From contig JBAXRP010000176.1 in assembly GCA_037131145.1 (NCBI GenBank), positions 1-9,675 of the forward strand: a DNA stretch of 9,675 nucleotides, given 5' to 3'. The notes under the pieces are model-generated. The model had not been told where the DNA came from. It was given only the letters and a program-made list of their open reading frames with translations, and did not search any database. The stretch is from CAIVAT01 sp037131145. Lineage in GTDB: Bacteria > Bacteroidota > Bacteroidia > Bacteroidales > FEN-979. The position numbers and the translations under genes were made by a program. Position 1 is the stretch's first letter. Each line of letters starts with the position of its first letter. Positions 1 to 6,576 of the stretch are shown piece after piece.

Positions 1-671
1 TTTCCGCCGTCGGTGGTTTTATAGAGTCCGCGATCGCCGCCCGGTCCCCAAACGGAACCTTCGGCAGCAACATAAACGACGTCGGAATTTCTCGGATCTA
101 TCACTATTTTTCCAATCTGGCGGGAATCTTTCAATCCCATGTTTTTCCAGCTTTTTCCATCGTCGGCGCTTTTGTAAACGCCATTGCCGTACCCGAGTGA
201 GCGTTGATGGTTGTTTTCGCCGGTTCCTACCCACACCACAGCGCTGTTATTCGGGTCAATAACCACGCAACCAATGGAGTAAGCGCCGTTATTGTCGAAT
301 ACCGGCTCAAATGTGGTTCCGTTGTTTACCGTTTTCCATACATGACCGGAAGCAACGGCTACAAACCATTCGCTGTGATTTTTGGGGTTTACGGCAAAAT
401 CGGCAATGCGACCGGAACAATAGGCAGGTCCAATGCTGCGGAACTTCAGCCCGCCAACGAGGCTGGAATTATATATGGAATCCTCTTTGGGTTTGTCCTT
501 GTCCTTCGATTTATCTTTTTCTTTTGTTTTGGGCTTAGCTGATTTTTTGGACTTCTCCTTTGTGGTTTCCTTTTTCTGTTCACTATGTTTTTTTTCAGCC
601 AGTATTGGTGAATTCGGGCTGAGAATAAGCGCCCCAAACAGGAAAAGGATTAGCAGTCGTGGTAATTTCAT
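1..671 (-). CDS. Secreted VPS10/sortilin-like Asp-box (BNR) beta-propeller protein, 5' part only
   Basis: The first 223 codons are visible; the gene runs off the left edge without a stop. It starts at ATG 671-669. Residues 1-25 form a signal peptide (MKLPRLLILFLFG, ending near SPILA). A very Lys-rich, low-complexity stretch follows at about 26-63. The folded part begins at LVGGLKFRSIGPAYCSGRIAD and shows propeller-type repeats: VWKTVNNGTTF (112-121), a good Asp-box SADDGKSW (168-175) and the start of another, YKTTDGG, at the edge. Phrases such as VVIDPNNSAVVWVGTGENN are typical of large (about 1,000-residue) VPS10-like/'glycosyl hydrolase BNR repeat' proteins of Bacteroidota. Their substrate is generally unknown, and some homologues are thought to act on or bind peptides. 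No lipobox is seen, so it is probably periplasmic or exported. The true C-terminus, including any sorting domain, lies outside the window. The family call is firm; the function is not known. Confidence 0.88.
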   Translation of the reverse strand, partial: MKLPRLLILFLFGALILSPNSPILAEKKHSEQKKETTKEKSKKSAKPKTKEKDKSKDKDKPKEDSIYNSSLVGGLKFRSIGPAYCSGRIADFAVNPKNHSEWFVAVASGHVWKTVNNGTTFEPVFDNNGAYSIGCVVIDPNNSAVVWVGTGENNHQRSLGYGNGVYKSADDGKSWKNMGLKDSRQIGKIVIDPRNSDVVYVAAEGSVWGPGGDRGLYKTTDGG

Positions 672-856
672 GTTTATGTGTTTAATTAGTTGGATTTATC
701 AAGGATTATGGTTAAAAGCACAAAATCGGTTTAGTTACATTGTAAGAATTCAGTTATTGCATTTTGTATCTTCACACTATTTGTTCATTAGTCATTTTGT
801 TCTAAATCAAGTGATAATACTTTTGATAGTGCAATTTGAATATCAATGCATGTTTG
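672..856. other. AT-rich spacer between the toxin remnant and the VPS10-like gene
   Basis: This 185-bp spacer holds no supported coding region. I found no TAnnTTTG box on the minus strand for the VPS10-like gene. A box on the plus strand is listed separately. At its right end an imperfect inverted repeat (832-842 with 858-867, CAATTTGAATA against TATTCAATTG, one-base bulge, 15-nt loop) overlaps the stop of the broken toxin. It is AT-rich and has no following T-tract on either strand, so I do not call it a terminator. Confidence 0.5.
796..825 (+). promoter_or_regulatory. Candidate Bacteroidota-type promoter directed against the broken toxin gene
   Basis: TTTG at 796-799 and TACTTTTG at 818-825 match the Bacteroidota -33 (TTTG) and -7 (TAnnTTTG) elements with an 18-nt gap. 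It points rightwards, so a transcript starting near 832 would run antisense into the 3' end of the mazF-like remnant. No plausible plus-strand gene follows. Chance occurrence in AT-rich DNA is quite possible. Confidence 0.25.
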
Positions 857-1147
857 TTATTCAATTGTCCCAACAAGTCTGATAAATCTGTATTCGGAAA
901 CACAACGAATTTGAAAACAATCAATTGCCGAAACATTGGTCAAATTGTTCTGGTCATTTGGTTGAATTTTGATCATCCATGGTGCGGTTTTATATTTTTC
1001 TTTTCAATCAGTTATCGGAACTATTATTTTCAGCGGTAATTTTCCAACAGAATTATCACTAACGATTATTGCCGGTCTTGTTTTTTGAATTTCGGCTCCT
1101 TTCGTCTGATCAAGGTTTATCAACCAAATTTCATATTGTTGTTTTAT
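857..1147 (-). pseudogene. Broken MazF/PemK-family mRNA interferase toxin (lost start, internal TGA)
   Basis: Reading leftwards from 1147, one frame gives a near-complete MazF-like protein of about 96 residues: KQQYEIWLINLDQTKGAEIQ, then KTRPAIIVSDNS, LKIIVPITD, LTNVSAIDCFQIRCVS and RFIRLVGTIE, ending in TAA at 859-857. MazF toxins are cytoplasmic ribonucleases that cut mRNA; the family's conserved Arg (KTRP) and Thr (VPIT) are both present. Two lesions are visible. The codon expected to be ATG is ATA (1147-1145), and the frame has no upstream ATG before a stop. After PITD, where homologues commonly carry a Trp-like residue, there is TGA (1006-1004). Elsewhere in this window TGA ends tolC and the antitoxin, and TGG encodes Trp, so TGA is a real stop. 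The first 17 bp overlap the antitoxin gene. Either lesion should inactivate the toxin; both would be G-to-A changes on the coding strand. Confidence 0.85.
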
Positions 1148-1346
1148 AGAAGCGTTCGAAATCAAGGTCTGTAAAAATTGTCAATTCATTATCGTTTAAG
1201 TATTCTTTATAAAGGTTCTCAGCCGCAATTTTCATTTGGGAGTTGTTCTCTCGATGTCGAATAGATTTAATGATTCTTTCGGCAATATAAATTTGTTTTG
1301 AAAAAGGCAATCTTTGAATTTCATATATAATTGTTTTCGTTTCCAT
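1131..1346 (-). CDS. Small antitoxin-like protein, partner of the broken MazF-family toxin
   Basis: The predicted product has 71 residues. It starts at ATG 1346-1344 (METKTIIYEIQRLPFSKQIY) and stops at TGA 1133-1131. A longer frame reaches 1475, but only from a TTG, and the family-like part begins at this ATG. The protein is charged and mostly helical, with a C-terminal LTIFTDLDFERFYKTTI segment. That pattern resembles small antitoxins placed directly upstream of MazF/PemK toxins in Bacteroidota: IYEIQRLP near the start, and a DLDFExFY tail that would contact the toxin. The 17-bp overlap with the toxin remnant is the usual toxin-antitoxin arrangement, and such antitoxins normally neutralise the toxin and repress their own operon. 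I infer the role from context and motif memory and cannot name the exact family. The frame is intact although its toxin is not. Confidence 0.72.
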   Translation of the reverse strand: METKTIIYEIQRLPFSKQIYIAERIIKSIRHRENNSQMKIAAENLYKEYLNDNELTIFTDLDFERFYKTTI

Positions 1347-1480
1347 ACTTTTAATAAGTATATCGTTTAAGAAATTGAAATAATTGGCGGCATTGGAAAA
1401 CTGCCGCTCATTAAACGCCGACCTATCAGGAACAATGCCAGAAACTGCAAATCCCTGAAAAATTTTGTTTATCAAAAAAG
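1347..1480. other. Spacer between mtnA and the antitoxin gene
   Basis: This 134-bp stretch between the mtnA stop and the antitoxin ATG stays open in the antitoxin frame from a TTG at 1475. The resulting 43 residues (including GIVPDRSAFNERQFSNAANY) match no domain I recognise. I see no good TAnnTTTG promoter box here, although the antitoxin promoter would be expected in this stretch. It could be the 3' remnant of another gene or part of an intergenic repeat family. Confidence 0.4.
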
Positions 1481-2560
1481 TTATGATATTTTATTTGTCC
1501 CCTTAGTAAATTCATTAAGCGATAACAGTTGATTTATAGATTTCCGGTCGGGTTTGATAATGCCTTTTTCGGTGATGATACCGGATATGAATCTCGCAGG
1601 GGTTACGTCGAATGAGGGGTTTATGGCATGTGAGCCGGGCGAGCATACCAGTATTTTTTCACGATTTCCGGCTGAGTTAACTCCATCCATATAAAGAACC
1701 TCGTCCTCGCTCCGTTCCTCAATCGGAATAGACGACCCATCAGGGCATGCAGCGTCGAAGGTGGATGTTGGCGCGGCGACATAGAACGGAATTCCATATT
1801 CCCTGGCGGCGATAGCCTTTTCGAGCGTACCGATTTTATTTGCAGCATCGCCATTGGCGGCGATGCGATCGGCGCCCACGATTACCATATCAATTTTACC
1901 AAGCGACATCAGCCATGCGCCTGCATTATCAGGAATTATGGCATGGGGAACGCCCGCCTGGTTCAATTCCCAGGCTGTTAGTCGCGCGCCCTGGCTGCGG
2001 GGGCGGGTTTCATCGGCATAAACAAAGATTTTTTTTCCCTCCTCGTGAGCAAGGTAGATAGGAGAGAGCGCAGTGCCATAGTCAACAAAAGCAAGCCAGC
2101 CTGCGTTGCAGTGGGTTTCAATGTTCATGCCTTCGCGGATCAATTCATTGCCAAACTGTCCGATTCGCTGCGAATCTGCGGCGTCGCGGTTGGCAATTTC
2201 CTGGGCGGCAATAACGGCAGCCTCACGGGATTCGATAGCGGCATTAAAAACTTGTTCGGTAGCATAAAACAGATTCCGCGCCGTTGGTCGGGTTGCCTCT
2301 ATTTCCAGCTTTGCCTGCCTGATAAATTCAAGGAAATTGTTTTGAGGAGCCGCAAGAACAGCCTGCGCCATGGCAAATCCGGCAATCGCTCCTATTGCGC
2401 CGGCGCCGCGAACCATCATTGAACGAATTGCGTGACAACTCTCAGTATAAGTTGACGATTCCTTGATGACGAACTGAAAAGGCAAGAGGTTCTGTTCGAT
2501 GAAAAAAACCGATGCGCCTTCCATCCACACTGTGCGGTAACCAATTCCATTTACATTCAC
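1481..2560 (-). CDS. mtnA: S-methyl-5-thioribose-1-phosphate isomerase (MtnA; eIF-2B alpha/beta/delta-like family)
   Basis: The 359-residue length is normal for MtnA, a cytoplasmic enzyme that converts methylthioribose 1-phosphate to methylthioribulose 1-phosphate in methionine salvage. Family motifs appear in order: MMVRGAGAIGAIAG (48-61, the RGAPAIG region with Pro replaced by Gly), THCNAGWLA (149-157) with catalytic Cys151, YADETRPRSQGARLTAWEL (181-199), VIVGADRIAANGDAANKIGT (226-245) with catalytic Asp231, and NPSFDVTPARFI (314-325). The 80-residue Cys-Asp spacing equals that of the Bacillus subtilis enzyme (Cys160/Asp240). The start is GTG 2560-2558, chosen because GGAGG sits 5 nt upstream and the protein begins in family register. 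The gene lies 23 bp after the outer-membrane barrel gene, with no other salvage gene nearby. A close alternative is 5-deoxyribose-1-phosphate isomerase or another member of this promiscuous family. Confidence 0.9.
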   Translation of the reverse strand: MNVNGIGYRTVWMEGASVFFIEQNLLPFQFVIKESSTYTESCHAIRSMMVRGAGAIGAIAGFAMAQAVLAAPQNNFLEFIRQAKLEIEATRPTARNLFYATEQVFNAAIESREAAVIAAQEIANRDAADSQRIGQFGNELIREGMNIETHCNAGWLAFVDYGTALSPIYLAHEEGKKIFVYADETRPRSQGARLTAWELNQAGVPHAIIPDNAGAWLMSLGKIDMVIVGADRIAANGDAANKIGTLEKAIAAREYGIPFYVAAPTSTFDAACPDGSSIPIEERSEDEVLYMDGVNSAGNREKILVCSPGSHAINPSFDVTPARFISGIITEKGIIKPDRKSINQLLSLNEFTKGTNKIS

Positions 2561-2565
2561 AATTT

Positions 2566-2570
2566 CCTCC
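2566..2570 (-). promoter_or_regulatory. Strong Shine-Dalgarno sequence (GGAGG) for mtnA
   Basis: On the minus strand the sequence reads GCGGAGGAAATTGTGAATG. GGAGG is followed by 5 nt and the GTG start of mtnA. This decides the start, because the nearby ATG at 2574-2572 is out of frame. Starts of the other genes in this window, and of Bacteroidota in general, rarely show such a sequence. Confidence 0.75.
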
Positions 2571-2583
2571 GCATTAATGATTT

Positions 2584-3213
2584 TTACAGAATTTTAAACC
2601 CAACGCTGACAATGAACATATTGCCTTTTGCATTTACCGGATAAACAATTCCTGAACTACTGGTAACTTCGTTGATGATTTTATTCAATCCTACCTGGTA
2701 ACGAACATCAAGCGTAAGAAACAAGACGTCAATTCCGGTTCCGGCTTGTAAGTACCAGTTGACGGTGTTGATGTCCGATTTTTCGATTGGTCCTGTCAGA
2801 TTAACGTCTGTTATCTTTGAATTGACAACAAATGACGCCATTGGACCAGCGATAATTCTCCATTTGAAAATTTTCGTCTGGAAGATATTATAACCTACCA
2901 GAACCGGAATATCAAGAGTTCCAACTGTAACTTTTTGTTTCCAGTCATTGATTGTATTTGTACCAAAATTCTCAAATGTGGCTCCGGACATGGTATAATA
3001 AAATTCAGGTTGCAGAAAAACTTTTTTCCCGATCCGAACATAAGCGCCTACATGAAATCCTGAACTCATCGAGGATTTGATCGAATCAATATTGGCGCTA
3101 AGTTTTGAAGCATTGTAACCAAGTTTGAAGCCAAAGTCGAACTGGGCGAATGTTGTTTCCGAAGAAAAAGTTGCTGCAATGAAAATAGTAAGAATTAAGA
3201 TTAGTTTTTTCAT
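2584..3213 (-). CDS. Small outer-membrane beta-barrel protein (PorT-family / OMP_b-brl type)
   Basis: The protein has 209 residues starting at ATG 3213-3211. It carries a clear signal peptide (MKKLILILTIFIAATFSS, probable cleavage after TFA at 23). Alternating hydrophobic and polar segments follow, typical of an eight-stranded barrel: FGFKLGYNASKLS (26-38), SSGFHVGAYVRIGKKVFLQPEFYY (50-73), VTVGTLDIPVLVGYNIF, IIAGPMASFVVNS, VNWYLQAGTGIDVLFLTLDVRYQVGLNKI, and a final strand MFIVSVGFKIL. This is the outer-membrane beta-barrel family of Bacteroidota often labelled 'PorT family protein'. Most members have no known substrate, and the label does not imply a role in type IX secretion. The gene ends 23 bp before mtnA, so the two may be co-transcribed, but I see no functional link. 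A 205-bp spacer with a possible promoter separates it from tolC. The function is not known. Confidence 0.85.
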   Translation of the reverse strand: MKKLILILTIFIAATFSSETTFAQFDFGFKLGYNASKLSANIDSIKSSMSSGFHVGAYVRIGKKVFLQPEFYYTMSGATFENFGTNTINDWKQKVTVGTLDIPVLVGYNIFQTKIFKWRIIAGPMASFVVNSKITDVNLTGPIEKSDINTVNWYLQAGTGIDVLFLTLDVRYQVGLNKIINEVTSSSGIVYPVNAKGNMFIVSVGFKIL

Positions 3214-3239
3214 CTCTTTTTTTGTTTTGGTTAATTCGT

Positions 3240-3247
3240 CAAAATTA
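3240..3247 (-). promoter_or_regulatory. Candidate -7 box for the outer-membrane barrel (and mtnA) transcript
   Basis: On the minus strand TAATTTTG (3247-3240) matches TAnnTTTG and lies 26 nt before the ATG of the barrel gene, leaving a short A-rich leader. No good -33 TTG is found at the usual distance. Weak support. Confidence 0.3.
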
Positions 3248-3373
3248 AAAAATTCAAATTAGAAATACTGCTTATCTCTTTGGGTCAGGTAAAAAACTGT
3301 AAATCATTGTTTTTTATTCTGAAATGCCGCTGGAATATTCTTACGTGCATACTCAGTTTATGCCAGCTAAGCA

Positions 3374-3406
3374 AATAAAATGGCGCACTTCTTCGGAGAT
3401 TTTATT
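3374..3406. other. Inverted repeat after tolC, AT-rich
   Basis: AATAAAAT (3374-3381) and ATTTTATT (3399-3406) are a perfect 8-bp inverted pair around a 17-nt loop, 13 bp past the tolC stop. The stem is AT-only and so weak. It could mark the end of the tolC transcript, but it lacks the GC stem of a standard terminator. Confidence 0.25.
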
Positions 3407-3418
3407 AAACATCGCAGG

Positions 3419-4726
3419 TCACAATTTCCCAAGCGTATATAAATAAGAAAGTTTGGCTTTGATTAACTGTATTTTATGTATCTCCAGATTCAGCCGCGCC
3501 AGCGTTTCCTCGTTAAGTCTGGCAATGTAATCACTTGATGTGATTACTCCATTGTCGAGCTGCGATGAAGCCGTTTTTGTAATTCTGATCCTTATGTCAA
3601 TAATCTGTTGATCCTGTCCGAGAAGTTCCATGACTTTATTCATTTCGCTAAGCTCCTTTTGCGAACTTATTTTCAGGTTTTTGTCGAAAGTTTCCTGTTG
3701 ACTTTTCAGAATTTCACTTTGGAGAGAAAGGATTTTCTTCTCATTTTTATTTCCGTTCCAGTTCCACGGATTCCAGGTAAGTTTCGCGCCGAAAAGCCAC
3801 CAGGGTTTAAAGTTGTCGTCGAGCATATTAAGACCGGGTCTGCCAAAACCAGCCTGACCGTAGGCAAATATTTTAGGGTTCCATTTTGTGGTCGTCATAT
3901 TTTTCATCACATCAACCTTTGCCCGCTGGATATCGTAAAGTTTGTATTCGAGCCTGTTGTTTTCGAATGCCGCTGATGGCAACGAAATTTCGGGTGTGAT
4001 CAACGGCGTTGTTTCCGGGATTTTCGTAGAGGTGAGCTCCGACAACATAAGATACAAGGAAACTCGATCCATGCGAGTTTCGGTAAGTTGCTGGTCAATA
4101 CGTACAAGTTCGGCGCGAAGCAGGTCGGCATTCATTTCAAGCGAAGCGCCATTTATTATTGCAGATTCCACCTCTTTCAGCTTGACGTCAATCCGCTCCT
4201 TGTTGCTTTTCAGCAACCTGTCATTCTGATTAATTAGCAGAATACTAAAAAAAAACTGGTTGATCCTATCCTTTAGTTTATAGAGTTCAATTTCCACACC
4301 TTTCTGATCGGATTGAAGGTTGTACGATTCCACTTTTTTCTGATAACTCGTAACATTACCATCGAAAATAGCCTGGTTTACATCAAGCGTGAGTTTATAC
4401 CAATCCTTGCTCATAACCGGCATGCTTAGTTCCGGCAACCCTTTGGGAAGTTCAATCGCCACCTGTGTAACCGCCGATTGGAGTGAAACGCTTCCGTTTA
4501 CATTGATCTGCGGCAGGTAATTCTTGTTCAGGTTAGTAACTTTTAACGTGTTGGCATTCGCAATCAGGTCAATCTGAGCTTTAAGCGGGTAGTTTTTCTC
4601 AGTTAGTTTATAACACTCATCAAGGGTGAGTGGTTGCTGCGCCTGACCTGTAAAAACGAAAAGGATAGCGCATACCAACATTGTGTTCCTAATCCGGTCA
4701 TAAATTTGTAACAGTTTTGTTTTCAT
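3419..4726 (-). CDS. TolC-family outer-membrane efflux/secretion channel protein
   Basis: The product has 435 residues, starts at ATG 4726-4724 and stops at TGA. Residues 1-29 are an export signal with an extended n-region (hydrophobic core from Met16, cleavage near TGQA). The mature part opens with QPLTLDECYKLTEKNYPLKA, the usual first helix of TolC-type OEP repeats. Two copies of the OEP unit follow, each with long coiled-coil helices (about 130-225 and 330-430) and strand segments (KLTLDVNQAIFDG and the Trp-rich WWLFGAKLTWNPWNWNGNKN). TolC proteins form trimeric outer-membrane/periplasmic channels for tripartite pumps or type I secretion. The usual partners (membrane-fusion protein, inner-membrane pump) are not in this window, so the substrate is unknown. 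It lies 48 bp downstream of the LysM transglycosylase gene on the same strand and is probably in one transcript with it. An internal start at Met16 is possible. Confidence 0.9.
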   Translation of the reverse strand: MKTKLLQIYDRIRNTMLVCAILFVFTGQAQQPLTLDECYKLTEKNYPLKAQIDLIANANTLKVTNLNKNYLPQINVNGSVSLQSAVTQVAIELPKGLPELSMPVMSKDWYKLTLDVNQAIFDGNVTSYQKKVESYNLQSDQKGVEIELYKLKDRINQFFFSILLINQNDRLLKSNKERIDVKLKEVESAIINGASLEMNADLLRAELVRIDQQLTETRMDRVSLYLMLSELTSTKIPETTPLITPEISLPSAAFENNRLEYKLYDIQRAKVDVMKNMTTTKWNPKIFAYGQAGFGRPGLNMLDDNFKPWWLFGAKLTWNPWNWNGNKNEKKILSLQSEILKSQQETFDKNLKISSQKELSEMNKVMELLGQDQQIIDIRIRITKTASSQLDNGVITSSDYIARLNEETLARLNLEIHKIQLIKAKLSYLYTLGKL

Positions 4727-4774
4727 ACGATAACATTTTGGTTATTGGATGATCAAAGCGACGATACCTGAAAA

Positions 4775-6574
4775 TTACTTAGGAATCTTGATCTTCTGTC
4801 CCGGACTTAACCTACTGTTGTTTTTCAAACCATTCAGCGATTTGATCTGCGACACGGTAACATTATATTTATCTGCTATTTCCCACAGGTTATCTCCCGC
4901 CTGAATTGTGTACCAGGCAGGTTTTGAAGTGGGCGTTGGTTTACCCGAAGTTGTTTTTGATTTTGCTTTCTTTCCCGACGCTGTTGCAGCGCATGTGGAA
5001 GCAACCTTTAATTTTTGTCCGACGAGTACGGTTTGATTTTTAAGATTATTCCATTTGATCAGGTCATTGCTTGTACAGCCGCACTTTTGGGCAATCAATG
5101 CGATACTTTCACCGCTTTTAACTATATAAACCATTTTTGGTTTTTCATCAGAGGAACCGCTGGCAGGCTTTTGGTCAGGCGCTGCGGATTCTGGTTTACC
5201 TACGACGATATCGGTTCCGGCAGCGCTATCTTTCTGAATGGGCTGTGGAACATATTTGCTTGTAACTTCTCCGCCGCGCCTATTATCTTTTGGTTTTGAA
5301 TAGACCAGAATTTTCTTTGAAGGTTTGATTGAATTTTTCTTCAATCCATTCAACGACTTCAGTTCGCTGGTAGTCATGTTGAATTTTTTTGCAATTGACG
5401 TCACCGTTTCGCCGCTTTTCACGGTATAGAGTTCCGAGTCGCGGTAGTTTTTAAAAATCAATCGCTCCAGCGAATCGCTGGCAAGTCCTTCACGGGTACG
5501 GTAAGCGTACAAAGCGGCTTCGTTATTGATGAATGGACCGATATACTTTTTCCGCAACCGTAATTTGTAAGGATTTTCCGATGTGGCAGGTATCAGTCGC
5601 TGCTTGAAAGTTGGATTAAGCATTACGATCTCATCCATCGGAATATTAAGCATTTCGGATATCTGAGCAAAGGAAAGCGGCTGTTTGATGGTAATCGTAT
5701 CCACCTCATAATAAAGAATACCGGGATCAACCGGATAAATTTTATGTTCGCTGGCATAGTTTATAACATAGCTTGCGGCAATGAAAGCCGGGACATAGGA
5801 GGCGGTTTCCTTTGGAAGATATTTTTTGATTGCCCAGAAATTCTTGATCCCGCCAGAGCGCCTGATGGCTTTGTTCACATTGCCTGCCCCCGAATTGTAG
5901 GCGGCAAGAGCCAGCGACCAACTTCCATAAATATCATAAAGATCGCTGAGATGCTCACAAGCCGCAATGGTTGATTTGTAAGGATCAAACCGGTCATCCA
6001 CGTAAGTGCTCACCTTCAGTCCGTAACCTTTTCCGGTGCCATACATGAACTGCCAGAGTCCTTTAGCGCCAGCCGGCGAATTGGCAATGGGATTGAGCGC
6101 CGATTCGATTACCGCAAGGTATTTAAGTTCAAGCGGCATGTTGAATTTATCGAGTTGTTCTTCAAAAAGCGGAAAGTAAATTTGGGCAAGTCCGAGAATA
6201 CGGGCTGTTAGTTTTCGTTTCCGAACGCCATACATGTCAATGAAATTTTTAACCTCATTGTTGTAAACATATTCAAACGGCGATTGGTCATTCATTTGTG
6301 CAATGCGTTCACGATAAACCGAATCGGGAAAAACAGGTATATCGGCGTCGCTAAAGTTACTCCAGTTCTGGAATTGGTTGGTATTCGGAAACTGGGTTTC
6401 TTCAAATATTTTAAGATTGGCAAGGCTGTCGAGCATCAGAATAACCTGGTCGTCTTCAATCAGTGGTTTCGTTCTGTATGTTGAGTCGGGACGAATTGGT
6501 ACTTGTGCAGAAATGAAAAAAGGAACTACTAACAGGAGAAAGAAAAGAAATCCGGCGTTTTTTATTATGAGCAT
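4775..6574 (-). CDS. MltD-like membrane-bound lytic murein transglycosylase with three LysM domains
   Basis: The predicted protein has 599 residues, starting at ATG 6574-6572. A signal peptide (about 1-23, ending ISAQ) is followed by a linker and an SLT-type lysozyme domain at about 140-270. The catalytic Glu157 sits in YLAVIESALNP, followed by SPAGAKGLWQFMYGT (166-180) and AAYNSGAGN (224-232), all classic transglycosylase motifs. Next comes a region typical of MltD C-terminal halves, then three LysM peptidoglycan-binding domains at 382-425, 482-524 and 554-597, separated by Ser/Lys/Pro-rich linkers. The middle LysM holds two Cys (498 and 500) that the others lack. The enzyme would cleave the MurNAc-GlcNAc bond to a 1,6-anhydro product in the periplasm. 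No lipobox is evident, so it may be soluble or anchored by its signal. Domain order and length match MltD-like proteins of Bacteroidota. tolC follows after 48 bp, and the neighbour on the right is divergent. Confidence 0.93.
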   Translation of the reverse strand: MLIIKNAGFLFFLLLVVPFFISAQVPIRPDSTYRTKPLIEDDQVILMLDSLANLKIFEETQFPNTNQFQNWSNFSDADIPVFPDSVYRERIAQMNDQSPFEYVYNNEVKNFIDMYGVRKRKLTARILGLAQIYFPLFEEQLDKFNMPLELKYLAVIESALNPIANSPAGAKGLWQFMYGTGKGYGLKVSTYVDDRFDPYKSTIAACEHLSDLYDIYGSWSLALAAYNSGAGNVNKAIRRSGGIKNFWAIKKYLPKETASYVPAFIAASYVINYASEHKIYPVDPGILYYEVDTITIKQPLSFAQISEMLNIPMDEIVMLNPTFKQRLIPATSENPYKLRLRKKYIGPFINNEAALYAYRTREGLASDSLERLIFKNYRDSELYTVKSGETVTSIAKKFNMTTSELKSLNGLKKNSIKPSKKILVYSKPKDNRRGGEVTSKYVPQPIQKDSAAGTDIVVGKPESAAPDQKPASGSSDEKPKMVYIVKSGESIALIAQKCGCTSNDLIKWNNLKNQTVLVGQKLKVASTCAATASGKKAKSKTTSGKPTPTSKPAWYTIQAGDNLWEIADKYNVTVSQIKSLNGLKNNSRLSPGQKIKIPK

Positions 6575-6576
6575 GT

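Noticed and set aside
832..867. Rho-independent terminator at the toxin's 3' end
   Set aside because: The stem is short, AT-rich and bulged, with no T-run following on either strand.
204..882. Overlapping plus-strand frames of 75 to 149 codons over the start of the VPS10-like gene
   Set aside because: They are antisense to a clear signal peptide and Asp-box coding frame, and their products are low-complexity Phe/Leu/Ser strings typical of an antisense shadow.
1004..1006. Recoding of the toxin's internal TGA (as Trp or selenocysteine)
   Set aside because: TGA is a normal stop elsewhere in the window and Trp is TGG throughout. No suitable stem-loop follows, and the start codon is also lost.
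836..1039. A 67-codon plus-strand frame downstream of the promoter-like element
   Set aside because: It lies antisense to the MazF-like frame, which matches a known family, and its product resembles nothing recognisable.
2045..2422. A 125-codon plus-strand frame opposite mtnA
   Set aside because: It is antisense to conserved MtnA motifs, with no family resemblance or promoter.
2584..3213. PorT component of the type IX secretion system
   Set aside because: Only the general barrel family is supported. The protein is shorter than PorT and no T9SS genes are adjacent.
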